64,000 bases of DNA from Streptomyces sp. CNH099 (GTDB lineage Bacteria > Actinomycetota > Actinomycetes > Streptomycetales > Streptomycetaceae), in contig AZWL01000016.1 of the NCBI GenBank assembly GCA_000514715.1, forward strand, positions 62,001 to 126,000, in the 5' to 3' direction. Within the stretch, counting starts at the first letter, position 1. Each line of letters opens with the position of its first letter. The notes beneath the pieces were generated by a model, which made no database searches, was not told where the DNA came from, and worked only from the letters and a program-made list of their open reading frames with translations. Shown here one piece after another: positions 42,134-49,990 of this stretch. The translations under genes were made by a program, and so were the position numbers.

Positions 42134-43141
42134 TCAGGCCTGGGGGGCGTCGCCGGACGGCTCCGCGCCGCCGGCGGCGTCGGCGGTCCCGGCGGCCTCT
42201 GCAGCCTCGGCGGCCTCCGGGGCCGGCTCGGCGGCCGGGGCGGTGCCCTCGTCGGCCTGCTCGGCGGCGGCGACCTCGGCGGTCTCGGCGGAGGTCTGCA
42301 CCTCGGCCTCGGCGGCGTTCTCGTCCTTCTTCTCGACCGCGGCGTCCTTCTCCGCCTTCGCCGCCTTCTCGCCGGCGAGCAGGTCGCGCTCCCACTCGGC
42401 GAGCGGCTCGGCGTCGGACTTGACGGCCTTCTCGTCGCCGGCGGCGGCACCGGAGCGGGCGATCAGGCCCTCGGCGACGGCGTCGGCGATCACGCGGGTC
42501 AGCAGGGTGACGGAGCGGATCGCGTCGTCGTTGCCCGGGATCTTGTAGTCGACCTCGTCGGGGTCGCAGTTGGTGTCGAGGATCGCGACGACCGGGATGC
42601 GCAGCTTGCGCGCCTCGCCGACGGCGATGTGCTCCTTCTTCGTGTCCACGATCCAGACGGCGCTGGGCACCTTCTGCATGTCGCGGATGCCGCCGAGGGT
42701 CTTCTCCAGCTTGGCCTTCTCGCGGGAGAGGACGAGCAGCTCCTTCTTGGTCAGGCCGGAGGCGGCCACGTCCTCGAAGTCGATGGCCTCCAGCTCCTTG
42801 AGGCGCTGCAGCCGCTTGTGGACCGTGGAGAAGTTGGTGAGCATGCCGCCCAGCCAGCGCTGGTTCACGTACGGCATGCCGACCCGGGTGGCCTGCTCGG
42901 CGATGGCCTCCTGGGCCTGCTTCTTCGTGCCCACGAACATGATGGTGCCGCCGTGCGCGACGGTCTCCTTCACGAACTCGTAGGCGCGGTCGATGTACGA
43001 CAGCGACTGCAGGAGGTCGATGATGTAGATGCCGTTGCGCTCGGTGAAGATGAAGCGCTTCATCTTCGGGTTCCAACGGCGGGTCTGGTGCCCGAAGTGG
43101 ACGCCGCTCTCCAGCAGCTCCCGCATCGTGACGACGGCCAT
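42134..43141 (-). CDS. rpsB: 30S ribosomal protein S2
   Basis: 335 residues, longer than the approximately 240 of E. coli because of a C-terminal Ala/Glu-rich tail from about residue 250. The core is unmistakable: MRELLESGVHFGHQTRRWNP, GTKKQAQEAI, and PVVAILDTNCDPDEVDYKIP. S2 binds the 30S platform and S1. GAGGAG precedes the ATG. A structured leader of about 165 nt lies upstream; in other bacteria S2 represses its own operon through the leader. Confidence 0.97.
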   Translation of the reverse strand: MAVVTMRELLESGVHFGHQTRRWNPKMKRFIFTERNGIYIIDLLQSLSYIDRAYEFVKETVAHGGTIMFVGTKKQAQEAIAEQATRVGMPYVNQRWLGGMLTNFSTVHKRLQRLKELEAIDFEDVAASGLTKKELLVLSREKAKLEKTLGGIRDMQKVPSAVWIVDTKKEHIAVGEARKLRIPVVAILDTNCDPDEVDYKIPGNDDAIRSVTLLTRVIADAVAEGLIARSGAAAGDEKAVKSDAEPLAEWERDLLAGEKAAKAEKDAAVEKKDENAAEAEVQTSAETAEVAAAEQADEGTAPAAEPAPEAAEAAEAAGTADAAGGAEPSGDAPQA

Positions 43142-43320
43142 GGCCGTACTCCTCGTGTGTCTCGGTTGTGCGGCGGCCGGTCGGCCGCCGCTCCTGACGC
43201 CCCTGCGCGTCGCGCCTCCGGCGGGGAGCCGGGGGACCGAGTGACGCGGCCACCTTCAGGCAGGTGGCGGGGCGTGCGAAGTCGACCCGGTGAGCCGGGT
43301 CGCCACCAGAAGTGTACGGG
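43142..43320 (-). promoter_or_regulatory. rpsB promoter and structured leader
   Basis: Minus-strand TACACT (43311-43316) is the likely -10. The leader can fold an outer stem (43263-43269 with 43301-43307, GGTGGCG/CGCCACC) enclosing a 7-bp hairpin GACCCGG-TGAG-CCGGGTC (43284-43301), and further on a 10-bp hairpin at 43170-43191, 28 bases before the start codon. The rest of this 353-bp gap (to 43494) belongs to the M23 gene's upstream region. Confidence 0.5.
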
Positions 43321-43412
43321 ACGGCGTCACCCGCCCGCGCCACGGAGCCCGCCCGCGGCCCGGCCGCATGGGGCCCGCGGGGCCCGCGGGGCGCGCCGCG
43401 GGGTCCGGGACG

Positions 43413-43430
43413 CCGGTTGTCCACAACCGG
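43413..43430. promoter_or_regulatory. Palindrome containing a consensus DnaA box
   Basis: CCGGTTGTCCACAACCGG is an inverted repeat with 8-bp arms; TTGTCCACA (43417-43425) matches the Streptomyces DnaA-box consensus. It lies 65 bp before the M23 peptidase start. Confidence 0.45.
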
Positions 43431-43482
43431 CCGGTACTCCACAGATCCCGCCCGCCCTCCCCACACCCCCCGCACCCCCCGC

Positions 43483-43488
43483 CAGGCT
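43483..43488 (+). promoter_or_regulatory. Possible -10 of a leaderless promoter (M23 gene)
   Basis: CAGGCT stands exactly 6 bases before ATG 43495 with no ribosome site. It has C instead of T at the first position, so it is weaker than the others. Confidence 0.3.
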
Positions 43489-43494
43489 CTCCCC

Positions 43495-44385
43495 ATGAAC
43501 GGACGACGCCACCCCCGCCCGGCCGGCGCACGCCACGGAGCAGCCCCCGCCCCGGCGCGTACGGGGACACCGGCGCGGACGGGGGCCGCACCGGGCCGGG
43601 CGGGGGTCCCTCCGGGGTGGGCGGGGGCCCCGCCGGGGCGGGTGCCGCGGTGGCTGCTCGCCGCCGGCCTCGCCACCGCCCTGGCGACGGCCGCGTGGCA
43701 CACGCCCCCGTTCACGACGACCGGCACACAGGCGGTGGCGCAGGCGGGTGGGGAGGGGGCGGGGGCGGGGCGGGGGGAACGGGAGCACCGGGCGGCCGCG
43801 GCGCCGGAAGGCCGGCCGCCGGGTCCCGCGGCTCCGGCGGTGACACGGCCGCCGGGGCCGCCGGCGGCGGGCGGGGCGCCGGGCGGTGCGGCGGGGAGCG
43901 GGGGCGCCAGGGGAGGGGACGCGGCGTGGCCGGTGGCCGGAGGTGCGCGGGGGCGGCCGGTGGTGGAGCGGGGTTTCGACCCGCCGCGTTCGCCGTACGG
44001 GCCGGGGCACCGCGGGGTCGACCTGCGCGCCGCGGCGGGCCAGCCGGTGCGGGCGGCGGCCGCGGGCCGGGTGTCCTTCGCCGGCGGGGTGGCGGGGCGC
44101 GGGGTGGTGGCCGTCGACCATCCGGGGACGGGCCGTCCGCCGCTGCGGACGACGTACGAGCCGGTGCTGCCCGCGGTGCGGAAGGGGGCGCGGGTCGGGG
44201 CCGGGCAGATCGTGGGGCATCTGCAGGGCGGCTCGTACCACTGCGCGGCGCCCTGTCTCCACTGGGGACTGCGCCGCGGCCCGCATTATCTGGACCCGCT
44301 GTCGCTGCTGCCGCCCCGGCTGCTCACGGGCGGCCGTCACCGGCTGTTGCCGGTGTTCGGCCGGCCGCCGCCGGGCGGCTCCTGA
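43495..44385 (+). CDS. M23-family cell-wall metallopeptidase
   Basis: 296 residues. A transmembrane or signal segment (about 52-72, WLLAAGLATALATAAWHT) follows a basic N-terminus, then about 75 residues of Gly/Pro/Ala linker. The LytM/M23 domain occupies about 150-275 with zinc ligands in GPGHRGVDLRA (HxxxD) and CLHWGLR (HxH-like, second His), in the normal order. Probably cleaves peptidoglycan peptides outside the membrane. Divergent from rpsB; followed by the convergent TetR gene. Confidence 0.87.
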   Translation: MNGRRHPRPAGARHGAAPAPARTGTPARTGAAPGRAGVPPGWAGAPPGRVPRWLLAAGLATALATAAWHTPPFTTTGTQAVAQAGGEGAGAGRGEREHRAAAAPEGRPPGPAAPAVTRPPGPPAAGGAPGGAAGSGGARGGDAAWPVAGGARGRPVVERGFDPPRSPYGPGHRGVDLRAAAGQPVRAAAAGRVSFAGGVAGRGVVAVDHPGTGRPPLRTTYEPVLPAVRKGARVGAGQIVGHLQGGSYHCAAPCLHWGLRRGPHYLDPLSLLPPRLLTGGRHRLLPVFGRPPPGGS

Positions 44386-44427
44386 CGGGACGCGGCTCGC
44401 GACGCGGCGGGGCGCCGGGCGCGCGGG

Positions 44428-45006
44428 TCAGCGGGCGGCGCCGTGGAGAGCGACGGCGACGGCCGTGTCGGCGACGGTGTCCGGGGGGTCGGCGCCGAGT
44501 TCGGTACGGCGCACGGCCGCGTCGACGACGCCCTGCAGCAGGGTGGCGGCCAGGCGGGGCTCGTCGTGGCCGAGGGCCGTCAGGGCCTCGACGACCATCG
44601 TGATCAGCCCGCCGTGGGCGGCGCGGATCTTCTCGCGGGCGTCGGCGTCCAGTTCACCCGCGGAGATCGCGACGACGGCCCGGTGGCGGCGGTCGCCGAC
44701 GAGCGCGAGCTGCGCTCGCACATATGCCTCGACCTTCGCCTCGGGCGTGTCGGCACGGTCCATGGCCGCCTCCACGTCCGCCGCCCAGCGCGGGAAGTCG
44801 ACGGCGCACAGCTCCTCGACCACGGCGGCCCGGCTGCGGAAGTACTCGTACACCGACGAGCGCGCGAGGCCGGTGCGCTCGGCGAGCGCGGCGAAGGTCA
44901 GCGCTTCGGTGCCGCCTTCGCCGAGGAGTTCGCGCGCGGCGTCGAGCAGCGCGCGGTGCTGCATGGTCCGGTGCTCGGCCACGGAGGCCGCTCGAATCTT
45001 CGGCAC
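44428..45006 (-). CDS. TetR-family transcriptional regulator
   Basis: 192 residues. N-terminal helix-turn-helix: ALLDAARELLGEGGTEALTFAALAERTGLARSSVYEYFRSRA (abridged: LAERTGLARSSVYEYF). The C-terminal ligand/dimer domain is all-helical. The GTG start lies 6 bases after a TAAAGT -10 with no ribosome site, so the mRNA is probably leaderless. An inverted repeat between -10 and -35 suggests self-repression. It lies 27 bp downstream of whiG; no efflux or enzyme target gene is adjacent. Confidence 0.9.
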   Translation of the reverse strand: MPKIRAASVAEHRTMQHRALLDAARELLGEGGTEALTFAALAERTGLARSSVYEYFRSRAAVVEELCAVDFPRWAADVEAAMDRADTPEAKVEAYVRAQLALVGDRRHRAVVAISAGELDADAREKIRAAHGGLITMVVEALTALGHDEPRLAATLLQGVVDAAVRRTELGADPPDTVADTAVAVALHGAAR

Positions 45007-45012
45007 GGTCCA

Positions 45013-45032
45013 ACTTTAGACCGCGACCGCGG
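45013..45032 (-). promoter_or_regulatory. TetR-gene promoter with likely operator
   Basis: Minus-strand -10 TAAAGT (45013-45018) is preceded by CCGCG-GT-CGCGG (45021-45032), a 5-bp-arm inverted repeat in the promoter spacer, squeezed between whiG and the tetR-type gene. Confidence 0.45.
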
Positions 45033-45033
45033 T

Positions 45034-45843
45034 TCAGCCGCCGGAGTCGGCCAGCTTGGCGCGCAGTTGCAGGACCGACTTGGTGTGGATCTGGCTCACC
45101 CTGCTCTCGGTGACGCCGAGTACCTGGCCGATCTCGGCGAGTGTGAGGCCCTCGTAGTAGTAGAGGGTGACCACCGTCTTCTCCCGGTCGGGGAGGGTGT
45201 TCACGGCCCGCGCGAGCAGCCTGCGCAGTTCGCGGTCCTCGGCGACCTCGACCGGGTTGTCGGCGGCGGTGTCCTCCAGGGTGTCCATGAGGCTGAGGCG
45301 GTCGCCGTTGTCGGAGCTGACGTGCAGCAGCTCTTCGAGGGCGACGACGTTGGCGAGCGAAAGCTGGCTGAAAACGCCGTGCAGGTCCTCCAGCCGGATG
45401 CCCATCTCCGCGGCCACCTCGGCTTCCGAGGGGGTGCGGCGGAGGGCGGCTTCGAGGGTGGCGTAGGCGCGTTCGACGGCCCGGGCCTTCTGCCGTACGG
45501 ACCGCGGGATCCAGTCCAGCGCCCGCAGTTCGTCGATCATCGCGCCGCGGATGCGGGTGATGGCGTACGTCTCGAACTTGATGGCGCGCTCGGGGTCGAA
45601 CTTCTCGATGGCGTCGATGAGTCCGAAGACTCCGGAGGAGACGAAGTCGGCCTGCTCCACGTTGGGCGGCAGACCCACGCTGACGCGCCCGGCAACGTAC
45701 TTCACGAGGGGGGAGTAGTGCAGGATCAGCTGCTCGCGCAGCCGGCCGTCACGCGTCTCCTTGTACGACCGCCACAGCTCGTCCACCGACGAGGGTGCTG
45801 TGCGTGGTGCGGCACGGTCGGACCCGGAGATGTGCTGGGGCAT
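45034..45843 (-). CDS. whiG: Sporulation sigma factor WhiG
   Basis: 269-residue FliA-type sigma factor that starts sporulation septation in aerial hyphae. Sequence is close to what I recall of S. coelicolor WhiG: MPQHISGSDRAA, YKETRDGRLREQLILHYSPL, VGLPPNVEQADFVSSGVFGL, RGAMIDELRALDWIPRSVRQ and VLGVTESRVSQIHTKSVLQL. The variable Ala/Pro linker after residue 15 is about ten residues shorter. Regions 2, 3 and 4 are intact. The upstream region contains two palindromes around a TACGCT -10. Gene order dprA-whiG is compact here. Confidence 0.97.
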   Translation of the reverse strand: MPQHISGSDRAAPRTAPSSVDELWRSYKETRDGRLREQLILHYSPLVKYVAGRVSVGLPPNVEQADFVSSGVFGLIDAIEKFDPERAIKFETYAITRIRGAMIDELRALDWIPRSVRQKARAVERAYATLEAALRRTPSEAEVAAEMGIRLEDLHGVFSQLSLANVVALEELLHVSSDNGDRLSLMDTLEDTAADNPVEVAEDRELRRLLARAVNTLPDREKTVVTLYYYEGLTLAEIGQVLGVTESRVSQIHTKSVLQLRAKLADSGG

Positions 45844-45921
45844 GCGTCGTCGCCTTGAACCGTTCTGGTGGGGGACGGGGTTCGGGTGGACTGGGGGGAA
45901 GCGGGGGGTGGGGGGTTGGGG

Positions 45922-45962
45922 AGTGAGGGAACGTTCCGCGAGCGTAGCGTGACCGTACGGTC
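45922..45962 (-). promoter_or_regulatory. whiG promoter flanked by two palindromes
   Basis: Minus-strand -10 TACGCT (45941-45946) lies between GGAACGTTCC (45928-45937), which covers the expected start point, and GACCGTACGGTC (45951-45962), which covers the spacer/-35. AGTGA (45922-45926) matches half a BldD box; whiG is a known BldD target in S. coelicolor. Confidence 0.5.
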
Positions 45963-46066
45963 GCATTCTGCGACTGGCGGCTCTTCATGAGTACGCAGAT
46001 GCGTTCCGCGCACCGCACCCGCGGGTTATCGGGAGGTCACGGCGGGGGGACGGCCGCTGCGGCACG

Positions 46067-46097
46067 GGGTGGGGGTCGGTTTGCATCTCCCCCACCC
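46067..46097 (-). terminator. Terminator of the yraN-yifB-dprA genes
   Basis: GGGTGGGGG (46067-46075) pairs perfectly with CCCCCACCC (46089-46097), 36 bp past the dprA stop. Confidence 0.65.
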
Positions 46098-46132
46098 TTT
46101 CACCCGAACGCCCCAGGTCAAGGAACGGCTCG

Positions 46133-47575
46133 TCACCTGATGGGGTGCTCGGTGGCGGGCCGCGCCAGGCGCCAGCCGGTGCCGTCGCGGGCGACGAAGC
46201 CGAGGGACTGCAGCTCATGAAGCCTGCCCAAGGCTTCGTCGCGCTCCGTACCCGCCTCGCGTGCGATCTGCTCGGGCCGGGCGGTGCCCCGTCCGGGGAC
46301 GGCTTCGAGCACGCGTGCGGTGGCGGCCGGGAGCAGATCGCGTGGTACGACCGGGCCGCGGCGGGCCGGGGCGAGGTCGGCGCCGATGCGGCCGACCAGT
46401 TCGACGACCTCGGCGGCCTCGGTGACCAGTTCCGCCTCGCCGCGCAGCAGTTCGTGCACGCCGGCCGAGAGGCCCGACGTGACCGGGCCGGGGACGCCTA
46501 TCGTCGCGCGGCCCAGGCGCTGCGCCCAGCGGGCGGTGACGAGCGAGCCGCTGCGGCGCTCGGCTTCCACGACGACGGTGCCGCGGGTGAGGGCGGCCAT
46601 CACGCGGTTGCGCAGGAGGAACCGCGACCGGGTGGGGTGGTCGCCGGGGGCGAGTTCGGCGACGATCAGCCCCTGCTCGGCGACGCGGCCGAGGAGTTCG
46701 GTGTGGCCCGGCGGGTAGACGCGGTCGACGCCGCAGGCCAGGACGGCGACGGTGGCTCCGGTGGCGGCGAGCGCGCCGCGGTGTGCGGCGGCGTCGATGC
46801 CGTAGGCGGAGCCGGAGACGACGACCCAGCCGGCGTGGGCGAGGCCGGCGGCGAGCGTACCGGCGACGTGGGCGCCGTACTCGGTGCAGGCGCGGGCTCC
46901 GACGACGGCCACGGACTGCAGCGCCCACAGCCGCAGGTCGACGCGGCCGCGGACCCAGAGGCCGAGGGGGCGCGCGGCGGCGAGGTCGTCGAGCTGCCGG
47001 GGCCACTCGGCGTCGCCGGGGCAGACGAAGCGGGCTCCGGCCGCCGCGGCGGCGGCGAGGTCCTGCCGGGCGTCGGGCCCGCCGAGCCGCCGCCGGTAGC
47101 GGGCGAGCCGGGCTTCGGTCGCCGGTGTGGGCGGCGGGGCGTCGCCGGTGATCCAGCGCAGCAGCGCGACGGCTCCGTGGGTGCGCAGCCACCGCCCGGC
47201 GATCTCGTCCCCGGGCTCCACAAGCCGCGTCAGGGCCACCCGGGCCAGCCGCTCGTCCGCGTCGTCGCCGGCCGGGGCGACGGGCCGCGGCCGCGGTACG
47301 GAGGCGGGCCCGCCGGAGACCGGCGGTCGGCGGTCGGCACCGGGCGCCGCCGGGACCGGCCCGGCGTCCGGGGCGGGCTCCGGGTCCCGGTCCGGGACCG
47401 GCTCCGCGGCCGGCCCGGCGCCGGGCTCCGCGACGGGACCGCTGACCGGCGCGGCGCCCGGGCCCACAGCCGGGTCCGCGGCCGGAGCCACGGCCCGGTC
47501 CGGGACCGGCCCGGCGTTCCGGCCCGTGACCGCGTCGCTCCGCCGCTTCCACGCCGGCTTCCGGTGCGTGTTCAT
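46133..47575 (-). CDS. dprA: DNA-processing protein DprA (Smf)
   Basis: 480 residues. It binds single-stranded DNA and loads RecA during transformation. Residues about 15-100 are a Pro/Ala/Val/Gly low-complexity insert peculiar to this strain or genus. The Rossmann core follows: VAVVGARACTEYG, SGSAYGIDAAAHRGAL, AVLACGVDRVYPPGH, RNRVMAALTRGTVVVEA and GSLVTARWA. A C-terminal winged helix begins near 415. ATG overlaps the yifB stop (ATGA). Confidence 0.95.
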   Translation of the reverse strand: MNTHRKPAWKRRSDAVTGRNAGPVPDRAVAPAADPAVGPGAAPVSGPVAEPGAGPAAEPVPDRDPEPAPDAGPVPAAPGADRRPPVSGGPASVPRPRPVAPAGDDADERLARVALTRLVEPGDEIAGRWLRTHGAVALLRWITGDAPPPTPATEARLARYRRRLGGPDARQDLAAAAAAGARFVCPGDAEWPRQLDDLAAARPLGLWVRGRVDLRLWALQSVAVVGARACTEYGAHVAGTLAAGLAHAGWVVVSGSAYGIDAAAHRGALAATGATVAVLACGVDRVYPPGHTELLGRVAEQGLIVAELAPGDHPTRSRFLLRNRVMAALTRGTVVVEAERRSGSLVTARWAQRLGRATIGVPGPVTSGLSAGVHELLRGEAELVTEAAEVVELVGRIGADLAPARRGPVVPRDLLPAATARVLEAVPGRGTARPEQIAREAGTERDEALGRLHELQSLGFVARDGTGWRLARPATEHPIR

Positions 47576-49194
47576 TCCACGGCCTCCCTCGCTGCCGGGC
47601 TGCGGGTGCCGCGGGGCACGCCCGTGCGGAGTTCCAGGGCGGCGGCGATGTCGTCCGCGCCGGGTCGGTCGTGGCCTGCGAGGTCGGCGACGGTCCAGGC
47701 GACGCGGAGGACGCGGTCGAGGCCGCGGGCGGTGAGCAGGCCGCGTTCCAGGTCGCGTTCGGCGGGGGCGAGGACGCCGGGTGCGGGGTGCCAGCGGCGG
47801 CGCAGCTCGTGGCCGGGGACCTCGCCGTTGGTGCGCCAGGCGGTGCCGGCGTAGCGGGCGGCGGCGCGGTCGCGGGCGGCCCGGACCCGGGCGGCCGCGT
47901 CGGCGGTGGGTTCGGCGCGTTCGCCGACGGCCGACAGCTCCGCGCGGCTGACGGCGTCGACGGCGACGCGGAGGTCGACGCGGTCGAGGAGCGGGCCGGT
48001 GAGCCTGCCCTGGTAGCGCCGGATGACCGTGGGCGCGCACTCGCAGCCGCCCTCCTGGCGGGCGAAGCGGCCGCAGGGGCAGGGGTTGGCGGCGAGGACC
48101 ATGAGGAAGCGGGCCGGGAACTGCACGACGCCCGCGCTCCGGGCCACCACGACGTGCCCGGATTCCAGCGGCTGTCTGAGGGCGTCGAGGATCCGTCCGC
48201 TGAATTCCGGCGCCTCGTCCAGAAAGAGCACTCCGCGGTGCGCCAGGGAGACCGCCCCGGGCTTCGGCAGGGCGTTGCCGCCGCCGATGAGGGCGGGCAG
48301 GGTCGCGGAGTGGTGCGGGGCGGCGTAGGGGGCTTCGCCGACGAGCGGCTGGCCGGCGGGCAGGGTGCCGGCCACCGAGTGGATCGCGGTCACTTCGAGC
48401 GACTCGGTCTCCGTCAGGGGCGGCAGCAGCCCGGGGAGCCGTTCCGCCAGCATCGTCTTGCCCGCTCCCGGCGGGCCTTTGAGGTAGAGGTGGTGGCCGC
48501 CGGCGGCGGCCACTTCGAGGGCGTAGCGGGCCTGGTGCTGTCCGGCGACGTCGGTGAGGTCGGGCCGGTACGCGCCGGGGCCGACGGCCGCCGGGGTGCA
48601 CCAGCCGGCTCCGGGCACGGCGACACGGGCCGAGGGGGGCGCGGCGGCGGCGTCGGGGTCGGCGGGTTCCTCCGGGGGCTGTTCGTCGTTGAGGACGGCG
48701 ATGAGCTGCCGCAGGCTGCGTACGCCGAGGACGGAGACGTCGGGCACGAGGGTGGCCTCGCCCGCGGCGGCTTCGGGGACGACGACCTGGCGGCAGCCGG
48801 CGTCGGCGGCGGCGAGCACGGCGGGCAGCACGCCGGGCACGGGCCGGACGCGGCCGTCGAGGCTCAGCTCGCCGACCATGACGAGCCCGGTGAGGGCGTC
48901 GGGCGCGATGCGCCCGGCGGCGCCGAGGGTCGCGCAGGCGATGCCGAGGTCGAAGCCGCTGCCGGACTTGGGTACGGCGGCGGGGCTGAGGCCGACGGTG
49001 AGCTTTTTCTGCGGCCAGTCGACGCCGGAGTTGACCACGGCGGCGCGCACCCGGTCGCGGCTTTCGGTCAGGCTCTTGTCCGGGAGTCCGACCAGCGTGA
49101 ACGTGGCGACGCCGGGCTCCAGGTCGGCCTGGACCTCGACGACGACGCCCTCCACGCCGACGAGGGCGACCGAGCAGGTGCGGGCGAACCCCAT
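47572..49194 (-). CDS. YifB/ComM-family Mg-chelatase-like AAA+ ATPase
   Basis: 540 residues. N-terminal Lon-S16-like domain (TFTLVGLPDKSLTESRDRVRAA, residues about 30-170), AAA+ core with Walker A GPPGAGKTMLAERLPG (about 240), Walker B LFLDEAPEF, a zinc-like Cys cluster CPCGRFARQEGGCECAP and the C-terminal Mg-chelatase lid. ComM relatives are branch-migration helicases used in recombination of incoming DNA. Genes yraN, yifB and dprA overlap by 1-4 bases, so they are co-translated. Confidence 0.94.
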   Translation of the reverse strand: MGFARTCSVALVGVEGVVVEVQADLEPGVATFTLVGLPDKSLTESRDRVRAAVVNSGVDWPQKKLTVGLSPAAVPKSGSGFDLGIACATLGAAGRIAPDALTGLVMVGELSLDGRVRPVPGVLPAVLAAADAGCRQVVVPEAAAGEATLVPDVSVLGVRSLRQLIAVLNDEQPPEEPADPDAAAAPPSARVAVPGAGWCTPAAVGPGAYRPDLTDVAGQHQARYALEVAAAGGHHLYLKGPPGAGKTMLAERLPGLLPPLTETESLEVTAIHSVAGTLPAGQPLVGEAPYAAPHHSATLPALIGGGNALPKPGAVSLAHRGVLFLDEAPEFSGRILDALRQPLESGHVVVARSAGVVQFPARFLMVLAANPCPCGRFARQEGGCECAPTVIRRYQGRLTGPLLDRVDLRVAVDAVSRAELSAVGERAEPTADAAARVRAARDRAAARYAGTAWRTNGEVPGHELRRRWHPAPGVLAPAERDLERGLLTARGLDRVLRVAWTVADLAGHDRPGADDIAAALELRTGVPRGTRSPAAREAVE

Positions 49195-49556
49195 CAGGCG
49201 GCCCCCCGCACGTGCTCGACGACGGGGGCGCCGCGCTCCGGCAGCACGACGCCGACGACGTCGATCCGCACGCCGCCCGGCGGGGCGCCGCCGTGCCGCA
49301 GCACCCACGCCTCGGCGAGCCGGCGCAGCCGGTCGGCCTTGGCCGGCGGCACGCCGGCCATCGGGTGCGCCCAGCCGCCTTCCCGTCTGGTCTTGACCTC
49401 GCAGACGACGAGGGCTTCGCCGTCGAGCGCGACGATGTCGATCTCGCCGTCGCCGCACCGCCAGTTCCGCGCCAGGACGGTCATTCCCGCCTCGGCGAGG
49501 CGTCGCTCCGCGATCCGTTCCCCGTACTGTCCGAGCGCCTGCCGCTGCTTCGGCAT
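49194..49556 (-). CDS. UPF0102 (YraN-type) nuclease-like protein
   Basis: 120 residues with the restriction-endonuclease-like core of the UPF0102 family: ALGQYGERIAERRLAEAGM, NWRCGDGEIDIVALDG (GEID metal site) and VVCEVKTRR (ExK). Probably a Holliday-junction-type or single-strand nuclease, but biochemical role is not established. Stop overlaps the yifB ATG (TGATG). In tandem with yifB and dprA it makes a DNA-uptake/recombination set. Confidence 0.92.
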   Translation of the reverse strand: MPKQRQALGQYGERIAERRLAEAGMTVLARNWRCGDGEIDIVALDGEALVVCEVKTRREGGWAHPMAGVPPAKADRLRRLAEAWVLRHGGAPPGGVRIDVVGVVLPERGAPVVEHVRGAA

Positions 49557-49612
49557 CCGGCACCACCTCCCGCGTCCGACTGTGCCGGGCCGCGGGCAGA
49601 CATGTGGATCTT

Positions 49613-49639
49613 GGTGGACAACCGACGGGTTGTGGACAA
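49613..49639 (-). promoter_or_regulatory. Two DnaA-box-like direct repeats
   Basis: On the minus strand TTGTCCACA (49631-49639) and TTGTCCACC (49613-49621) lie 18 bp apart in the same orientation, 57-83 bp upstream of the yraN start. Confidence 0.4.
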
Positions 49640-49642
49640 CTC

Positions 49643-49662
49643 CCTCACCCGTCGGGGTGAGG
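49643..49662 (-). terminator. Terminator of the sipZ-DUF2469 operon
   Basis: CCTCACCC-GTCG-GGGTGAGG, a perfect 8-bp stem with a 4-nt loop, 11 bp past the stop. Confidence 0.7.
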
Positions 49663-49672
49663 CACCGGGGGC

Positions 49673-49990
49673 TCAGCCGAGGTCGTCGGAGGGAAGCTCC
49701 AGGTCGGACTTGCTCAGCTCCTCGATGTTCACATCCTTGAACGTGAGCACCCGCACCTGCTTGACGAAGCGGGCCGGCCGGTACATGTCCCAGACCCAGG
49801 CGTCCGCCATGGACACCTCGAAGAAGACCTCGCCCTGAACCGAGTGGACCTGCATCTCGTAGTCGTTGGTGAGGTAGAAACGTCGCTCGGTCTCGATCAC
49901 GTATTTGAACAAACCGACGACGTCGCGGTACTCCCGGTAGAGCTTCAGCTCCATCTCGGTCTCGTACTTCTCGAGGTCCTCGGCGCTCAT
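49673..49990 (-). CDS. DUF2469 protein
   Basis: 105 residues, very characteristic: SAEDLEKYETEMELKLYREY, FKYVIETERRFYLTND and MADAWVWDMYRPARFVKQVR. The family is nearly universal in actinobacteria beside signal peptidase or ribonuclease HII genes, but has no assigned function. The start shares ATGA with the sipZ stop and has AAGGGGAA upstream. Confidence 0.93.
   Translation of the reverse strand: MSAEDLEKYETEMELKLYREYRDVVGLFKYVIETERRFYLTNDYEMQVHSVQGEVFFEVSMADAWVWDMYRPARFVKQVRVLTFKDVNIEELSKSDLELPSDDLG

Noticed and set aside
45922..45962. Complete BldD operator (AGTGA-N-TCACT) before whiG
   Set aside because: Only one AGTGA half is present with no properly placed TCAC partner on the same strand; reported as a half-site only.
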